Positions 11,311-21,736 are shown, counted from the first letter of the stretch. The stretch is DNA of 64,000 nt from Morchella semilibera (GCA_009192285.1 CM018603.1:4500062-4564061), one strand, 5' to 3'. Notes: generated from the letters alone by a model not told the origin. A program made the numbers and translations.

Positions 11311-12618
11311 TAGCATAGCTGGCCAGGACTTGCGTGCGACTGGAGTCCGTGCGACGATTGTAACAGGGGGTGAGAGGAGTGGTGTTGAGTTTTACAGGAC
11401 GGATAACCTGACTCTCCTGACCAAGATAGACATTCTTAGCCTATTTGACCTCTATCTATCGACCTCAACAGATTTTGACCAGTCGGTGTTTTTCAATGGA
11501 TGCTTCTTCATGAGCTCGGATACTATATCCTAGCTTTGATCCAGTCACGGCCGTATGGAAAATAGGATTATAACGCTTCTCCACCCTTTACAGTCTATCT
11601 TTTCGTTTGGTCATCCCCGTGATAGCTAATACCGCAAATAACCTACACACGCACATGCAGCAGCTCTCTCGTTGGAGAGCACAGCCCCGGCCTACAGGAT
11701 CGACAATGCTCGCTGGGTGCCTTATATTCAATTACCAATTGAGTGGCTGTAGAGGTAGTCTCCTCCCAGCCGATACGTTGTGGTATTAGTAGTGGTGTTG
11801 GTTGTGACATATAGGTCTAGGCTCATCAACGCAGGGACTACAAAAAAAAGTATTATAATCACCCCTGCTGGATTAGGTAGAGAATTGGAAGCCTTTGCGC
11901 GGCAGCCGGGCCTCCAGGGCTTTTTGGCGGAGAAACCGGACCTCCTGAATATCAACCAAGGGTTGTTAGAAGCCTTTTGGGTAGGCAAACCAGGCCCGTC
12001 ACATGCGTTAAAGTACGGACCGTCTGCTCCCAGCCAGGGCTGGGAACGACACTATCTGCTGGTAACCTTTCAGCCATAGTACAACACAGCACCCTGCGTG
12101 TATCTACAATTACCCATTCTCATGCTCGGGTCTTGGCACGCAGATAAACAATTTGTCCACTGCTCTCGCCCCTTCTAGGCTGTCTGGGTACAATAACCGC
12201 GACACAAGTAATCACTCGCTCATTGGTTATTCCTCGGAATATTACATATCACTGACACGGTTCGTTTTAATCTGGGGCGGGGGTATTAGAACGTAAAGCA
12301 TAGACCAGCAGATAGGATTCCCCGTCGTGTCAGGCACCTAAATGAAAGCCCCCTACGCCATACTATGCCCGGGGTGGGGCTCGAGGTGATTCGAGTGCGT
12401 TGCGGGATCCAGTGTATCGCGGTGGAGAGACATCCTCATCAAATAAACAACCCACGAAGATAATCATCTATAGTATACCAATTGCAAAGTCTCGATTCCT
12501 ATACGCAGCGCTAATCCAACCTACATCTTGACGCACGCCCTCCCTCCCTATCTCCACACACCTCCAGCGCATCCCACCCTCCAAGCACCACTGATACCAC
12601 CACCGCCGATACAACCAC
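11311..12618. other. gene-poor stretch
   Basis: No gene supported. The segment at about 11,860-12,000 has a coding-looking peptide on the plus strand (GRELEAFARQPGLQGFLAEK, NINQGLLEAFWVGKPG), but it lacks a proper start, recognisable context and splice sites. It may be a remnant of an unknown gene or repeat. Confidence 0.35.
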
Positions 12619-12624
12619 TATAAG
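12619..12624 (+). promoter_or_regulatory. TATA-like box of the gene at 12668
   Basis: TATAAG followed by CCCC, 44 bp before the start codon. A TATA(A/T)(A/G) box followed by a C-rich tract recurs before other genes in this window. Confidence 0.4.
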
Positions 12625-12667
12625 CCCCTTCCATCACCACCATAATCACAGCACCAACGAAACCACA

Positions 12668-12997
12668 ATGCCCCCAACCATGACCCCCGCCGACCGCGCC
12701 GCCCGCGCAGCCCACGTAGCGGCCCTCAGCGCGAGCTACCTGACCATGATCAACCTGTGCAACCAGAGCTACAACGCAGCCTACAGCGAGCTCGTCCTAA
12801 TCCGCCGTTCACTCTGGGACCCCGAGTACCCTGGGCACAGGATGGTGCTCATGAGGCGGATTCGCTCGCTGCGGGACTACATGGAGGTGGATGCCGCGGT
12901 GATTCGTGCCGATGAGTGGGCTATGAAGACGCTTCTGCTGCAGGAGATGGAGATGAGGGAGATGGAGGAGCGAGAGGGGGGGCTACACGCGTTGTAG
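12668..12997 (+). CDS. small protein, probable member of the RxxLxxSGY family
   Basis: 109 residues, function unknown. The N-terminus is Ala/Arg-rich. The core reads NQSYNAAYSELVLIRRSLW, where the central family block ends in DPEYPG instead of the usual SGY. Next come MVLMRRIRSLRDYM and a C-terminal helix ending LLLQEMEMREMEEREGG. The order block, Met/Leu helix, acidic Glu/Met helix is the family layout; membership is probable, not certain. There is no signal peptide or membrane segment. The first ATG was chosen; a second ATG four codons in (12680) would also serve. The coding strand is C-rich before about 12,830 and G-rich after it. No intron is visible. Confidence 0.7.
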   Translation: MPPTMTPADRAARAAHVAALSASYLTMINLCNQSYNAAYSELVLIRRSLWDPEYPGHRMVLMRRIRSLRDYMEVDAAVIRADEWAMKTLLLQEMEMREMEEREGGLHAL

Positions 12998-14005
12998 AGG
13001 GTTGGGAGGGAATGGGGGGGCGCATCCTGTTTTGGGTAGAGATGCGGATGGGTTGATGGGTTAGGTGGGATTATGGTATTGGTCCGTTTCTACCGCCCCA
13101 TATGTCACTTAGTGCCAAAATAATAACAATACACAAGTTAATTCATATATTGATCAGACACCGACCAATTACCAATCTCAGAGCATATATTGCCTAATGG
13201 AGCGGAAGTAACCCCCCGCGCGAGTGAGCCCTAGTAGCTAGCATCTTTTAAAAATAAGCACACTCTTTTTTCTGCATCTTTTTGTTTAGTTTGCGACCCC
13301 ATCCCTTCACCCGAAATCGTGTAGAGAATAGTAGAAAGATAACGAGTAGAAACCTAGCAATCCTCGTGACCCAATGTCCTAGTCCACGCCTTATCGATTG
13401 TAGTGTCCTCAATGACCGCACATGCAGCTCTTCTGAGGATAGAAGGGGGAGGTACTCACTGAAACCTTATATGCATCCATACCCTCCGATCTCAGTCCAG
13501 GTGATGAGCTACAAGTTGATCGATCTCAAACCCGTTTCATTCCACCAAGCGTGACCAGACCGACAGCGCCGGGAATCGAAAATCTTCCCCGTCTGCCATG
13601 CTGTGCCCCCAAAGTATCAAAAATAAGAGGTTTTGAACGTACCCCCGATGTGAAACCCCGGCAGTACCCCAGGTACCATCGTCCATTCGTGATGTTTGTT
13701 GATTTGCCTTTCCATTCGCCGGGCTCGTTGGACTGGTGAGTATTTGCCAGCTGCACCATATGAGAGATCTGAAATGGGAAATACCGCTGCTAGATCCACG
13801 ATGCAGGTATATGTAGGCCTTGGATCGGTGCCCCCTATTCCCAGATAGGTATCGCTTTCAATGCGATGGGATTCTCGGTTGGCCTATGGGCGATGTGAGA
13901 CTATGGATGGCCTCCGTATAGAGACCCACCATGGCCCATAGCAAGCAAACTATAACTACCCACTGAGTCAGCCCATACCCATAACAAGCAAACGATAACG
14001 CTATC
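12998..14005. other. intergenic region
   Basis: AT-richer than its neighbours. It contains short reciprocal open frames at about 13,526-13,760 on both strands with no coding character. I see no RNA gene or repeat. Confidence 0.4.
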
Positions 14006-14014
14006 TACATAAAC
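14006..14014 (+). promoter_or_regulatory. TATA-like box of the gene at 14106
   Basis: TACATAAAC followed by GCGCCCACC, 92 bp before the start codon. The leader between them is C/A-rich (CCAACC and CAAAA repeats), as expected for a fungal 5' UTR. Confidence 0.35.
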
Positions 14015-14105
14015 GCGCCCACCTCCCTCCCACGTCACCACCCATCACCCACACACCCACCCACCCTCCAACCAAAACCAAACCAAACAAAACAAAAACA
14101 AAACA

Positions 14106-14483
14106 ATGCCCCCCCCGCGCCGCACCACCCACCCCAGCGTCCTCGCGCGCCGCGCCGCGCGCACCGCCGCCTTCGGCACCGAGCGCGCGCGCGTCCTCCG
14201 CGCAATGAACTACTACCGCGGCCGCCACGGCCACGCGCTCCACCGCCTGACCTTGGTCCGCGCCCACTTCTGGCGCCTCCACAGCCTGCGCGCCGCCAGC
14301 GTCGAGGCAATGATGCGGAGTCGCCAGCTGGCCCGGTACATCCACGTGTATCGCGGCGAGGTGGCGAGGAGTGTCCGCGCCCTTGCGGCACTCGATCGGT
14401 ACTTGAAGGATCTTGTTATGAGGGAGGAGGATGCGGTGGAGGGGGCGGAGGTGGCGGATTTCTTGGGCGAGTTGTTTGGATGA
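14106..14483 (+). CDS. small basic protein, possible distant family member
   Basis: 125 residues, very Arg/His-rich in the first 90 and acidic at the end. The segment HGHALHRLTLVRAHFWRLHS occupies the place of the family's central block (LxLxRAxLxxSGY), followed by a helix VEAMMRSRQLARYIHVYRGE and then LAALDRYLKDLVMREEDA, comparable to the C-terminal W(K/R)DLxLLExE helix. The SGY signature itself is missing, so membership is tentative. No signal peptide, no membrane segment, no visible intron. The opening codons are almost all NNC or NNG with C-rich choices; from about 14,390 the strand turns G-rich. Extreme Arg content could also mean nucleic-acid binding, but no known motif is present. Confidence 0.65.
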   Translation: MPPPRRTTHPSVLARRAARTAAFGTERARVLRAMNYYRGRHGHALHRLTLVRAHFWRLHSLRAASVEAMMRSRQLARYIHVYRGEVARSVRALAALDRYLKDLVMREEDAVEGAEVADFLGELFG

Positions 14484-16746
14484 GGGGCTGTGGCTGTGGC
14501 TGTAGGTGTCGGGGCGGAATAAAAGTTTTATGAGTGCTGTTTTGGGTTTTTGTGATGGCCGTGTCGTGATCGTGTCCTTGATGAGCCCGCAAGGAATGAG
14601 TGTCCCAGCCCAGTGAATAATGCCCACCATTCCATGCTGATTAGCAGTTCCCACATCCCGATTGTACCGTGCATAAGGTAAGGTGACTCCTTTGCGCCTA
14701 CCACCGTCAACCCTCGTCGCTGCCTCGGCCCAAGTGCAGGTGTTTTGAGTGTGGCAATAGGGTACCTCTTTGCCCGCATTCAAGCAAGCTAGGCTCCCAC
14801 TCAAAAGTCCTCAACGGGCACTCACCCCCTCTGCTCCCTCTGCTCCTCCTCGTACTTGGCATCCCTACTCCTCCCACAACTCTAACAACCAAACAATCAC
14901 ACAAAGATTGAGTCCACGACAACGAAGATCCGCCACGGCCTGAGGCCTCGGCCACCGCATACACATGCACATCTTCCCCCGCACCACCGAGCTTAGGGAT
15001 ATACCCCACACCGCCCCTTCCACCCTGGACGACGCTGGGAGCTGATGGCCGAGTCTAAATCTGATACTGCATAGCCTGGCATATTCCTTAACCCTTGGAG
15101 GCCGGATGGAGAATAGAAACCCGGGGTGGAGGGGGGGTGGGTAACAAGGTGTGTAAAGGTTTTTAAACGGTATAAAACAATATTTTCACCTACCCCCCGT
15201 GGTTTCTGATCACCTCCGCTGTATAAACAGTCGTAACTCCCCGGAATGGACGGGACTTCCAGGCGCTGCTCCTGGTTCCTGTATGCCCCGACCTCAGAGA
15301 CTATAGCTGACAACTGGATCCCGGATGAGCTTCAGGATAAGCTCCACCTCCCCAGCCCGCGCTGAAGTCTTGCTGCGCCAACTGTTTTTCTGGACTTGTC
15401 GGTCCGGGCGCGCTCATCTGAGGACGCCTGTATATGATGGTATTGGGTATTGATCGAGTGGACGCATCAGTCGGCGGATGTATTTGTGTCCAACACGCAC
15501 ATCTGCTAGTACTTAGGGGGTGGAGACGGGGGCGTTCGGTACATCCAGTTGTTGCCTTTCGTTCGATACTTTGAGCTAAATCTAGCTCTTGCACACAGCA
15601 ACTGTGGACAAGGAGGTGTTCGATAGGTGAGTTATCATGCTGGCGGACAGCCAGTCGATTGCAGATTACTGACAGGAGAGGCTTTTTAGAAACCTTCATT
15701 GGTTTCTCACAACTTGGAAGGCGCCGCAAAAGTGCACGTTATGTGCTGCTCGACTTTGGACAAATGCCTACAGCTGTGGGGTGCGCGCTTTATGGGGTGG
15801 TTCCCAATGGCTGTCGAGCGTAGGTCCTGCCCGCTTGGCTTGAGTTCACACCTCATGAGGGGGACTGCTATGATCCCATATATGGGGCTTTGTATTTCGG
15901 AACCGGAATTTGTGTCCAACTACCGGATAGGCTAGGGAATTATTAGAGAGGGGCAAAGTGCGAGATAGGGGCTCAATGAGGCGTGGGGAGATAGAGATAC
16001 CTCTCGAATCCTTAGTTTGCGAGCGACGAGGCTGAGAGTCCATAAATCCAGGGATGATGATATTGAGAAGGTGATGCTAATGGGGGCGGTTGCTATTTCC
16101 TTGTGTCTGCTTCGGCGACTGTGGTCGTTGTTGCTGTTGTCGGGGGTTCGAGAGCATGTTCGCGGTGGGGTGGGGTAGCAATCACAAACCGTCACTCGGG
16201 TATAAACCAGCTCGTTCCCAAGCGGGAGTGCCCGCTTATGTCATTCATTACTGATCCAAGTCTCCAACAACATGATCCCCTGCATTGGGTACGGCGCTCA
16301 AAAGCCTGGAGCCTATTTCCAACACGCACTAGGAGATTGAGAATGTTTCGTGTGGTGATAGGGGTTGCATATAATACGATATACTGTTGTGTTCTATTCC
16401 TTGGTGGCGATTGTGTATTGTAGGGTACGTTGTGTTTAATCACTGTGTTTGCGCATCAGTATTAACTCCGTTTCCAACGGCACTACAAGCATTAAATATC
16501 CACTACATACTCCCATCCTTCGCAGTAGCCTACAATGTTCGTTATGCACCCATACAATATGGACACCCTCCTTCCAAACAAACTCCGCTTTCCGTCACTC
16601 GAACGGCTTAATGCGTGGTTACTCTACGACGTATTCTAATGTTTCATGACCCGCGGTATAGCACTTTTGGATGCCACAACACTTGCTATATATGCCACTC
16701 TGGCCCTGCATCTGGTTGACCACGATTGCTAGACAAACATCACACA
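14484..16746. other. 2.2-kb gene-poor stretch
   Basis: Many short frames on both strands (for example 15,301-15,729 minus and 16,103-16,423 plus), none with domain, codon or splice support. I see no repeat, RNA gene or element ends. Confidence 0.4.
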
Positions 16747-17868
16747 ATGGATTTCTCTATGGGCCACGACTTCTCTCTAGAGGGAGAGACATTGCTGGAC
16801 GAATCATGGCTGCCTTGCACCCCCTTCTACCCCTACCAGCCAGATCTCCTAGCTACAACTACGTACACAACAGAAGAGGCCCCACAGCCATACCCCGACA
16901 CACCAGGCCCCTCTCTCTTCATTACAGACTACGACCCACCATCACTCACCATGGACGAGACGGCCGTCACCACCCTCGGCCAGCTCCCGCTACCAGACCA
17001 ATACGAGTGCCTCCTCACCGACCTGCAAGAGCGCATCACGTTCCACGCCGCAACGCGCACAAGCGCCCACTCCTGGGCCGACAAGATCACGGCCAGCCTA
17101 CCCTCCACCCCCGACTACGGCATGGACCCAACCGTCTTCCACCGCCAGCTGGCGCAGCGCGCAACATACTACACGCAGCGCTACACGGCCTTCTCCTTCG
17201 CCCTCCTGACGCCGCAGGTGCACCTTGTCGACGCCGCCGCCGAGGACGACCGCGCGCTGTGGCCCCCACCCGGTGACATCCTGGACGGCCTTGAGTCCAC
17301 GGGGCTCGTGCACGATGGCAGCGAGCTCAGTCCGCTCCTCTACGGCCGGCAGGCGCTGCGTGCCCGGTTTGAGGTTGTGCTAGCGCACGTGCGGATGCGC
17401 AGGAAGCACTACGAGGCGGACTATGTCGCGGAGATGGAGGTGCATCAGGGCTCGCTGGGCGAGATCGAGGACTGGTTCCGCGAGGTGATGAGTGCGGAGA
17501 ATATTGGGGCGGGGTGGGACCCGATGGTGGCTGTGAGGGGGATGGTGGAGAGGGTGACGGAGAGGGAGGAGAGGGTGCGCGGGGCGAGGATGCAGGCGAA
17601 GAGGTATCAGCTTGTTGAGAAGGGGTTGGAGGGGGTCAAGAGGCGGCTGGATGCCGTGGAGGCCGAGGAGGATGCGGATGAGCTTGGGGTTGGGGCTGCG
17701 GCGGAGTGGGAGCGGGGGGCGTGGGCGAGGGGGTGGGGCGCTACGGATGGGTGGGGTGGGGCGGGGGAGGGGAGTGCGAGTGGGGGTAGTGATGTTTCGT
17801 GTAATGAGGTGCCGGAGCAGTGGGCGTATGGCGGTGAGGATATGGAGATGTTTGAAGATGGGACATAG
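16747..17868 (+). CDS. orphan protein with acidic N-terminus, coiled coil and Gly/Trp-rich tail
   Basis: 373 residues starting at ATG 16747 (MDFSMGHDFSLEGETLLDES). The open frame extends upstream to a TTG, but this is the first ATG. Residues 1-80 are acidic and rich in Pro, Tyr and Thr. Residues 85-200 hold two helical blocks. Residues about 215-320 are strongly helical (RARFEVVLAHVRMRRKHYEA, then long Glu/Arg/Val runs), probably coiled coil. Residues 325-373 are Gly/Trp-rich and end in an acidic GGEDMEMFEDGT. I recognise no domain. Arg codons are mostly CGC/CGG early and AGG late, following the GC-skew switch at about 17,480. It lies between the genes at 14.1 and 18.5 kb in the same orientation. 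Confidence 0.75.
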   Translation: MDFSMGHDFSLEGETLLDESWLPCTPFYPYQPDLLATTTYTTEEAPQPYPDTPGPSLFITDYDPPSLTMDETAVTTLGQLPLPDQYECLLTDLQERITFHAATRTSAHSWADKITASLPSTPDYGMDPTVFHRQLAQRATYYTQRYTAFSFALLTPQVHLVDAAAEDDRALWPPPGDILDGLESTGLVHDGSELSPLLYGRQALRARFEVVLAHVRMRRKHYEADYVAEMEVHQGSLGEIEDWFREVMSAENIGAGWDPMVAVRGMVERVTEREERVRGARMQAKRYQLVEKGLEGVKRRLDAVEAEEDADELGVGAAAEWERGAWARGWGATDGWGGAGEGSASGGSDVSCNEVPEQWAYGGEDMEMFEDGT

Positions 17869-18459
17869 GGTAATGGCAGATTCTTAGAGTGTCATGTTGA
17901 AGAGATTGAGCAGTCAAGAGATGCGTGTATTTTATCTTAGTAGCATGACTTGCTGAAAAAGGAGTATTTGATCTCTTCTTGTGCCTATACCGTTGTACTA
18001 TAAACTCGAGTTCTGGGGACTCGAATATGATATCCCACAGTAGACCACCGTGAGCATTGAGGGAGGTGTCATAAGACGGGATATATGAACTATGCATTCC
18101 TCATTACCACGTGAGGGAAAGATGGAAGCTGTAATACGGCTGTTATTGTATTGTTTGCGGTGAGAAGCCAATGCAAATGGAGCTTAAAAATATGGTCTAC
18201 AGTTTGGTTGTTATCATGGGACGGGACAGCACATTCTTACTCGATGTGCCGCCCATTGAATGCCCAACACGCCGACTCAGCACCTGACCTCGAGTCACGA
18301 CTGCACCACACCGCACTGGACCAACACAATCGGCCGTCCCTCTCTGACCTCACGCCGACTGCATATAACCCACATCCACCCGACACTCACAACACCCCAC
18401 ATCCCACCACCCCCAAAAACCAAGCACCCCCTAAAATCCACCCAGTTACAAACCAACCA
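17869..18459. other. intergenic region and leader of the gene at 18523
   Basis: No gene. A TATA-like ATATAA lies at 18363-18368 and is followed by a C/A-rich leader that runs into a putative 5' UTR intron starting at 18460. Confidence 0.45.
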
Positions 18460-18516
18460 GTAAGCCCCCCCCCACCCACCCCCCACCCCGCGCACGCACA
18501 CCACTAACCCCCGCAG
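18460..18516 (+). other. putative 57-bp 5' UTR intron
   Basis: It has a GTAAGC donor at 18460, the branch-site-like CACTAAC at 18502-18508 and a CCGCAG acceptor ending at 18516, six bases before the ATG at 18523. The same arrangement, a short intron abutting the start codon, is seen at 3774-3817 and 49145-49194. It falls just inside the coding sequence at 47333-47385 and 55150-55195. Confidence 0.6.
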
Positions 18517-18522
18517 AAACCA

Positions 18523-19243
18523 ATGTCCAACACCCCCACCCTAGCCGCCACCTTCCCACCCCCGCGCCAGCGCACCCCCCTCCCAGCAAAGACCTACGCA
18601 ACCTACAACAACCCGCTCGAGAACCTGCGCTACCAGCGCACCGTGCTCTTCAACCTGGCGGTCGACTACTGGCGCGACTACGAGCGCGAGCGGGTCAGCA
18701 TCCGCGCCCTCGCCGTGCTGCTGGCCGAGCAGGGGTACCACATCTCCGGGCGGCAGCTGACGGCCGCGGCGCAGAACACGCCCCAGGCGGCCGCGCTTAT
18801 GGGCAGGATTAACGTGTGTCAGGCGGTGGTGAGGCAGTCGCTGCGGGGGTGGAGGGAGGCGAGGAGGCTTGGGGAGCCGTTGGAGAGGCAGTTGGCGTGG
18901 GAGGAGGGGGAGGAGGCGGCGGAGGGGGCGAGGCAGGAGTTTGCGAGGCGGGAGGGGGGAGGATTGTGGAGGAGAGGAGGAGGAGGAAGGGGAAGGGGAG
19001 GGAGGTGGTGGGGGAGGTGGGGGAGGGGAGGGGGAGGGGGAGGTGGAGGTGGAGGTGGAGGAGCAGAGGCCGGCGAAGAGGGGGAGGATTGTGGCGGAAC
19101 GGAGGAGGAGGAAGGGGAAGGGCAGGGAGGTGGTGGTGGAGGTGGAGGTGGAGGGGGAGGGGGAGGAGGTGGAGGTGGAGGTGGAGGAGCAGAGGCCCGC
19201 GAAGAGGGGGAGGGTCGGGGAGGCGTCGAGTTCGAGGGGGTAG
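18523..19243 (+). pseudogene. family-like protein with 42-residue basic/acidic repeats; frame slips in G-runs
   Basis: The first about 145 codons read cleanly: a Pro-rich start, then YWRDYERERVSIRALAVLLA and EQGYHISG, which resembles the family block (RxxLxxxGY), and a helical region ending in REGGG. After a G-run at about 18,955 the sensible peptide continues in a second frame (RIVEERRRRKGKGREVV) and after more G-runs in a third. There a 42-residue unit appears (RIVAERRRRKGKGREVVVEV ... VEVEVEEQRPAKRG), and a final partial unit ends at a TAG (19241-19243). The repeats carry a bipartite basic cluster (PAKRGRIVAERRRRKGKGR) that looks like a nuclear localisation signal. Read straight through, the first frame stays open to 19275, but that tail is only Gly/Arg runs. 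Either two indels broke the gene or the homopolymers are mis-assembled. Confidence 0.6.
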
Positions 19244-19270
19244 GTGGGGGTTTCGGGGGTTGGGGGGGTA
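18838..19270 (+). repeat. 430-bp purine tract with a 126-bp tandem unit
   Basis: The plus strand is nearly all G and A. Within it a unit starting AGGATTGTGG at 18960 recurs at 19085 (125 bp later), with a partial third unit at 19211 (126 bp later). The 125/126 spacing reveals a one-base slip in the first unit. Many GGGGG and GGAGG runs give potential for G-quadruplex or triplex DNA. Confidence 0.8.
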
Positions 19271-19275
19271 GGTAG

Positions 19276-19559
19276 CCCTGTATGCGTAACATTGCTGCTC
19301 CACTGTCTTTACAATCAATCACGTTCTTTACTCTTGGTCTTGCTCTGTGAAGTGAATAGTAGTGCCTTTATCAATCTCGAATTGCGGTCTTTCTCTCAAT
19401 ATAAATAATTTGCTAAACATAAGAGACCTGTGAATTGCAGAAGCTATATCTCAAAAAAGCTACATGTGATCTTTGCCTAAGAATAACAGCCTTCACGGCC
19501 ACAAACAACCAAACCACAACCTAAACAATATCAAGTCCGCCACAACCAACCACAACCCC
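19276..19559. other. convergent intergenic region
   Basis: About 280 bp between the 3' ends of two converging genes; AT-rich, with no clear feature. Confidence 0.4.
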
Positions 19560-20270
19560 CTAAGTATTCATGACCGAGACCCCCGCCACAAGGCTCGCCA
19601 CCATGACCGCCTGCTCCCTGACCACCAACTCTACATCCACGACCTCCGTCATGCGGATCATACGCTCATACACCGCATCAACCCTTTTCTCAACCGCCTC
19701 ACTCGCGCCGCCCTCCCACCCCATAGCAACAAGGTGCACAACCTCAATATACGCCATCACCACGCAGCGCACCCTCTCCGCCACCTCCTCGCCCCCGCCA
19801 CCAAACCGCGCAACAACACCTTCAAACCTCTCCAGCGCGGCCACGGCCCTCCGCCGCCACACGCCGTCCTCCAGGTCCCACGCCCCAGCCCCACACCCGC
19901 CCACAGCCTCCACCCACCCGGCAACCTCCTTCTCGGCCACCCCCTCGCACCCCTGCATCTCGAGCAGCCGTGACAGCACCCCGCGCGCACGGAGCGCGTT
20001 CCGCCGGCAGTGGCTCTTCTTGCTGGCGGGGAAGAAGCCGAGTTTCTTGATGAGCGCCGCGGTGGCACACGCCTCTTGGAAGGTGTAGCGCGCGTCGTCG
20101 AGCGTGCTTTGGTGCTCGTTGCTGTGGAGTGGGGAGGGGGGCGGTGTTGGGGTGGGCGCGAAGGGCGTGAAGCGCGGGACGGTGTCGTCGGGCTCTTGCT
20201 TGATGGGGACGCTTTTGCTGCGCTGGGTGGGGCGTGCTGTCATCGTTGATACTGGTGGTGCGGGACACAT
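19560..20270 (-). CDS. orphan helical protein related to the gene at 48.6-49.1 kb
   Basis: 236 residues from ATG 20270 (an internal ATG at 20243 is possible). The N-terminal 55 residues are basic and Pro-rich (MTARPTQRSKSVPIKQEP). Then YTFQEACATAALIKKLGFF sits where the family block is expected, and a Cys/Arg-containing helix follows. The C-terminal half contains GVVARFGGGGEEVAERVRCV and MAYIEVVHLVAM, which align with VWARVAKEGEEDAVIGVSYI and YIEVVAEYT in the minus-strand gene at 48.6-49.1 kb. This is the best evidence that a longer subfamily with a second domain exists. No signal peptide or clear membrane span. The coding strand switches from C-rich to G-rich near 20,000. Confidence 0.7.
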   Translation of the reverse strand: MCPAPPVSTMTARPTQRSKSVPIKQEPDDTVPRFTPFAPTPTPPPSPLHSNEHQSTLDDARYTFQEACATAALIKKLGFFPASKKSHCRRNALRARGVLSRLLEMQGCEGVAEKEVAGWVEAVGGCGAGAWDLEDGVWRRRAVAALERFEGVVARFGGGGEEVAERVRCVVMAYIEVVHLVAMGWEGGASEAVEKRVDAVYERMIRMTEVVDVELVVREQAVMVASLVAGVSVMNT

Positions 20271-20351
20271 TGTTTTTTTGGTGGTGGTGTGCGTGTGTAG
20301 TAGTGGTAATTGCGCAGTTGCTCCCTCTTGACGGACGGACGGACGGGGGCG

Positions 20352-20359
20352 TATTTATG
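20352..20359 (-). promoter_or_regulatory. TATA-like box of the gene at 20270
   Basis: On the minus strand it reads CATAAATA followed by CGCCCCCGTCC, about 85 bp before the ATG. Confidence 0.35.
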
Positions 20360-21309
20360 CTTGACGTGGGCCTAGCTGCGTGCGCTGGTGCCTGGGTAGA
20401 GAGGTGGGTGGGCGGTGATATAATAGGCACTGCTCCGTGATACTATTTTGGGGCGTGGGCGGGTATAGAATTGGCGGGTGTGGAGCGTTTGTATTGGTGG
20501 TGGTGGTGGTGTGCATGTTTGTTGATGGGGTGCGTGGGTCGATGGCGGTGGCGCAGCGTAGTGGACCGAGGTGTAGCCGGGGTGGGTGCTGGATGTATGT
20601 TACGAGGGGGAGATAGCGTTGGGGGTGGTAATTAGGATGTCAATTCGCATGTATACACTGTCTGTAGATTATAAAATCACTAGTTATATTTATAACAACA
20701 ACTATATATCTACACCACACCCCCACGATCTCCTGCCTAGTACATTCACCCACCTTGATGCGCCGTACCGTACCCCTTCCTATCCACAGCAGACTCATCT
20801 GTGATCACAATACACAACACACCCACCTATCTACAAACCGCATTTACAGACACGTCCCAGACCGACAAACCAACATCGTGGTTCATGGCCCCTCACTCGC
20901 GTCTTGGCATAGATATATCGAGTGATGGTGTGTGATGCATGTGGGACCATCGCGTATGTGGTGGTGTCAGAGTTGCTCTACGGAAGGAGATGCAGCAACT
21001 GGGACGCCGTGGTGGAGTGTTGGTGGGTGGCGTCAGCACGGGTGGTGGAAGTGGAGGTACGCTGGCTCATGCACGTGGTGGCGCCTGCGACTAGTACTCA
21101 GGTGATGGCACGTGCCTTCATGGATTATCACTCGCATAGTGGAATGAGGGAGGAGCTTTTGAATTGTGACTCGGGCGCTCAGATAACCATTGGAGCGTAA
21201 AGTACAAGGAAATACAAAGAATGCAGCTCAAAGGCCAACACTAATAGCCAGCCCCAGAAATAGGAAAGAAAAAAAAGAAAAGAGCAAAACCAAACACAAG
21301 CCCAGCGCC
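20360..21309. other. intergenic region
   Basis: No gene supported. GGTGGTGGT runs lie at about 20,500. The 8-mer ATCACTCG occurs twice (about 20,917 on the minus strand and 21,127 on the plus). Confidence 0.4.
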
Positions 21310-21681
21310 TCAAGCACCCCTCACAATCTCCTCGACCCTCCTCGCCAGCATCCTATACAGCGCGAGCACCTCCGCCCAATACGCCCTCTCCGCCTCCTCC
21401 ACGTGCGCGCCAACAAGGCCATAAAAGCCAAACCGCTCCTTCACAGACGCCCACATGTCGTCGATGATCCCCAGGTCGCTCTCCTCCTCGCGCTGCTCGT
21501 ACTCGTCGAGCCGCTGCGCGAGCGCAAACGTGAACCGGAGCATGTGCTGGATGTCGGCGAAGCGCTGCGCGCTCGGGTGCCGGTCGGGACGCGTGCGCGT
21601 GCGGTTGTACACCCAGGTTGTGAGCCTGTGCCAGTAGTTGGGGTCCGAGCGGTGCGGGCGTGGGGGGAAGGTGGGGGCCAT
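21310..21681 (-). CDS. small orphan helical protein
   Basis: 123 residues from ATG 21681 (MAPTFPPRPHRSDPNYWHRL). The frame is open further upstream, but this ATG follows the TATA-like box and a normal leader. The rest is predicted helical with alternating acidic and aromatic residues (FTFALAQRLDEYEQREEE, AERAYWAEVLALYRMLARRV). The YWAEVLALY segment is loosely like the family's C-terminal helix, but the RxxLxxSGY block is absent, so I leave it unassigned. No signal peptide. It faces the plus-strand gene at 22.9 kb divergently, 1.2 kb away. Confidence 0.65.
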   Translation of the reverse strand: MAPTFPPRPHRSDPNYWHRLTTWVYNRTRTRPDRHPSAQRFADIQHMLRFTFALAQRLDEYEQREEESDLGIIDDMWASVKERFGFYGLVGAHVEEAERAYWAEVLALYRMLARRVEEIVRGA

Positions 21682-21736
21682 GATGTGTGTGGGGTATGTG
21701 GATTTGTGGTGGGATGGGGACGGTGGTGCTGGGGCG

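Noticed and set aside
15301-15729. 142-codon minus-strand frame
   Set aside because: No domain, mixed composition, no leader or promoter; probably chance.
16671-17276. 201-codon His/Pro/Arg-rich frame
   Set aside because: Shadow of the 373-residue gene in another frame; the composition is what shifted C-rich codons give.
18809-19322. Minus-strand Pro/His/Leu-rich frames of about 168 codons
   Set aside because: All frames of the purine tract are open because it lacks stop codons; the plus-strand repeat peptide is the only one with internal structure.
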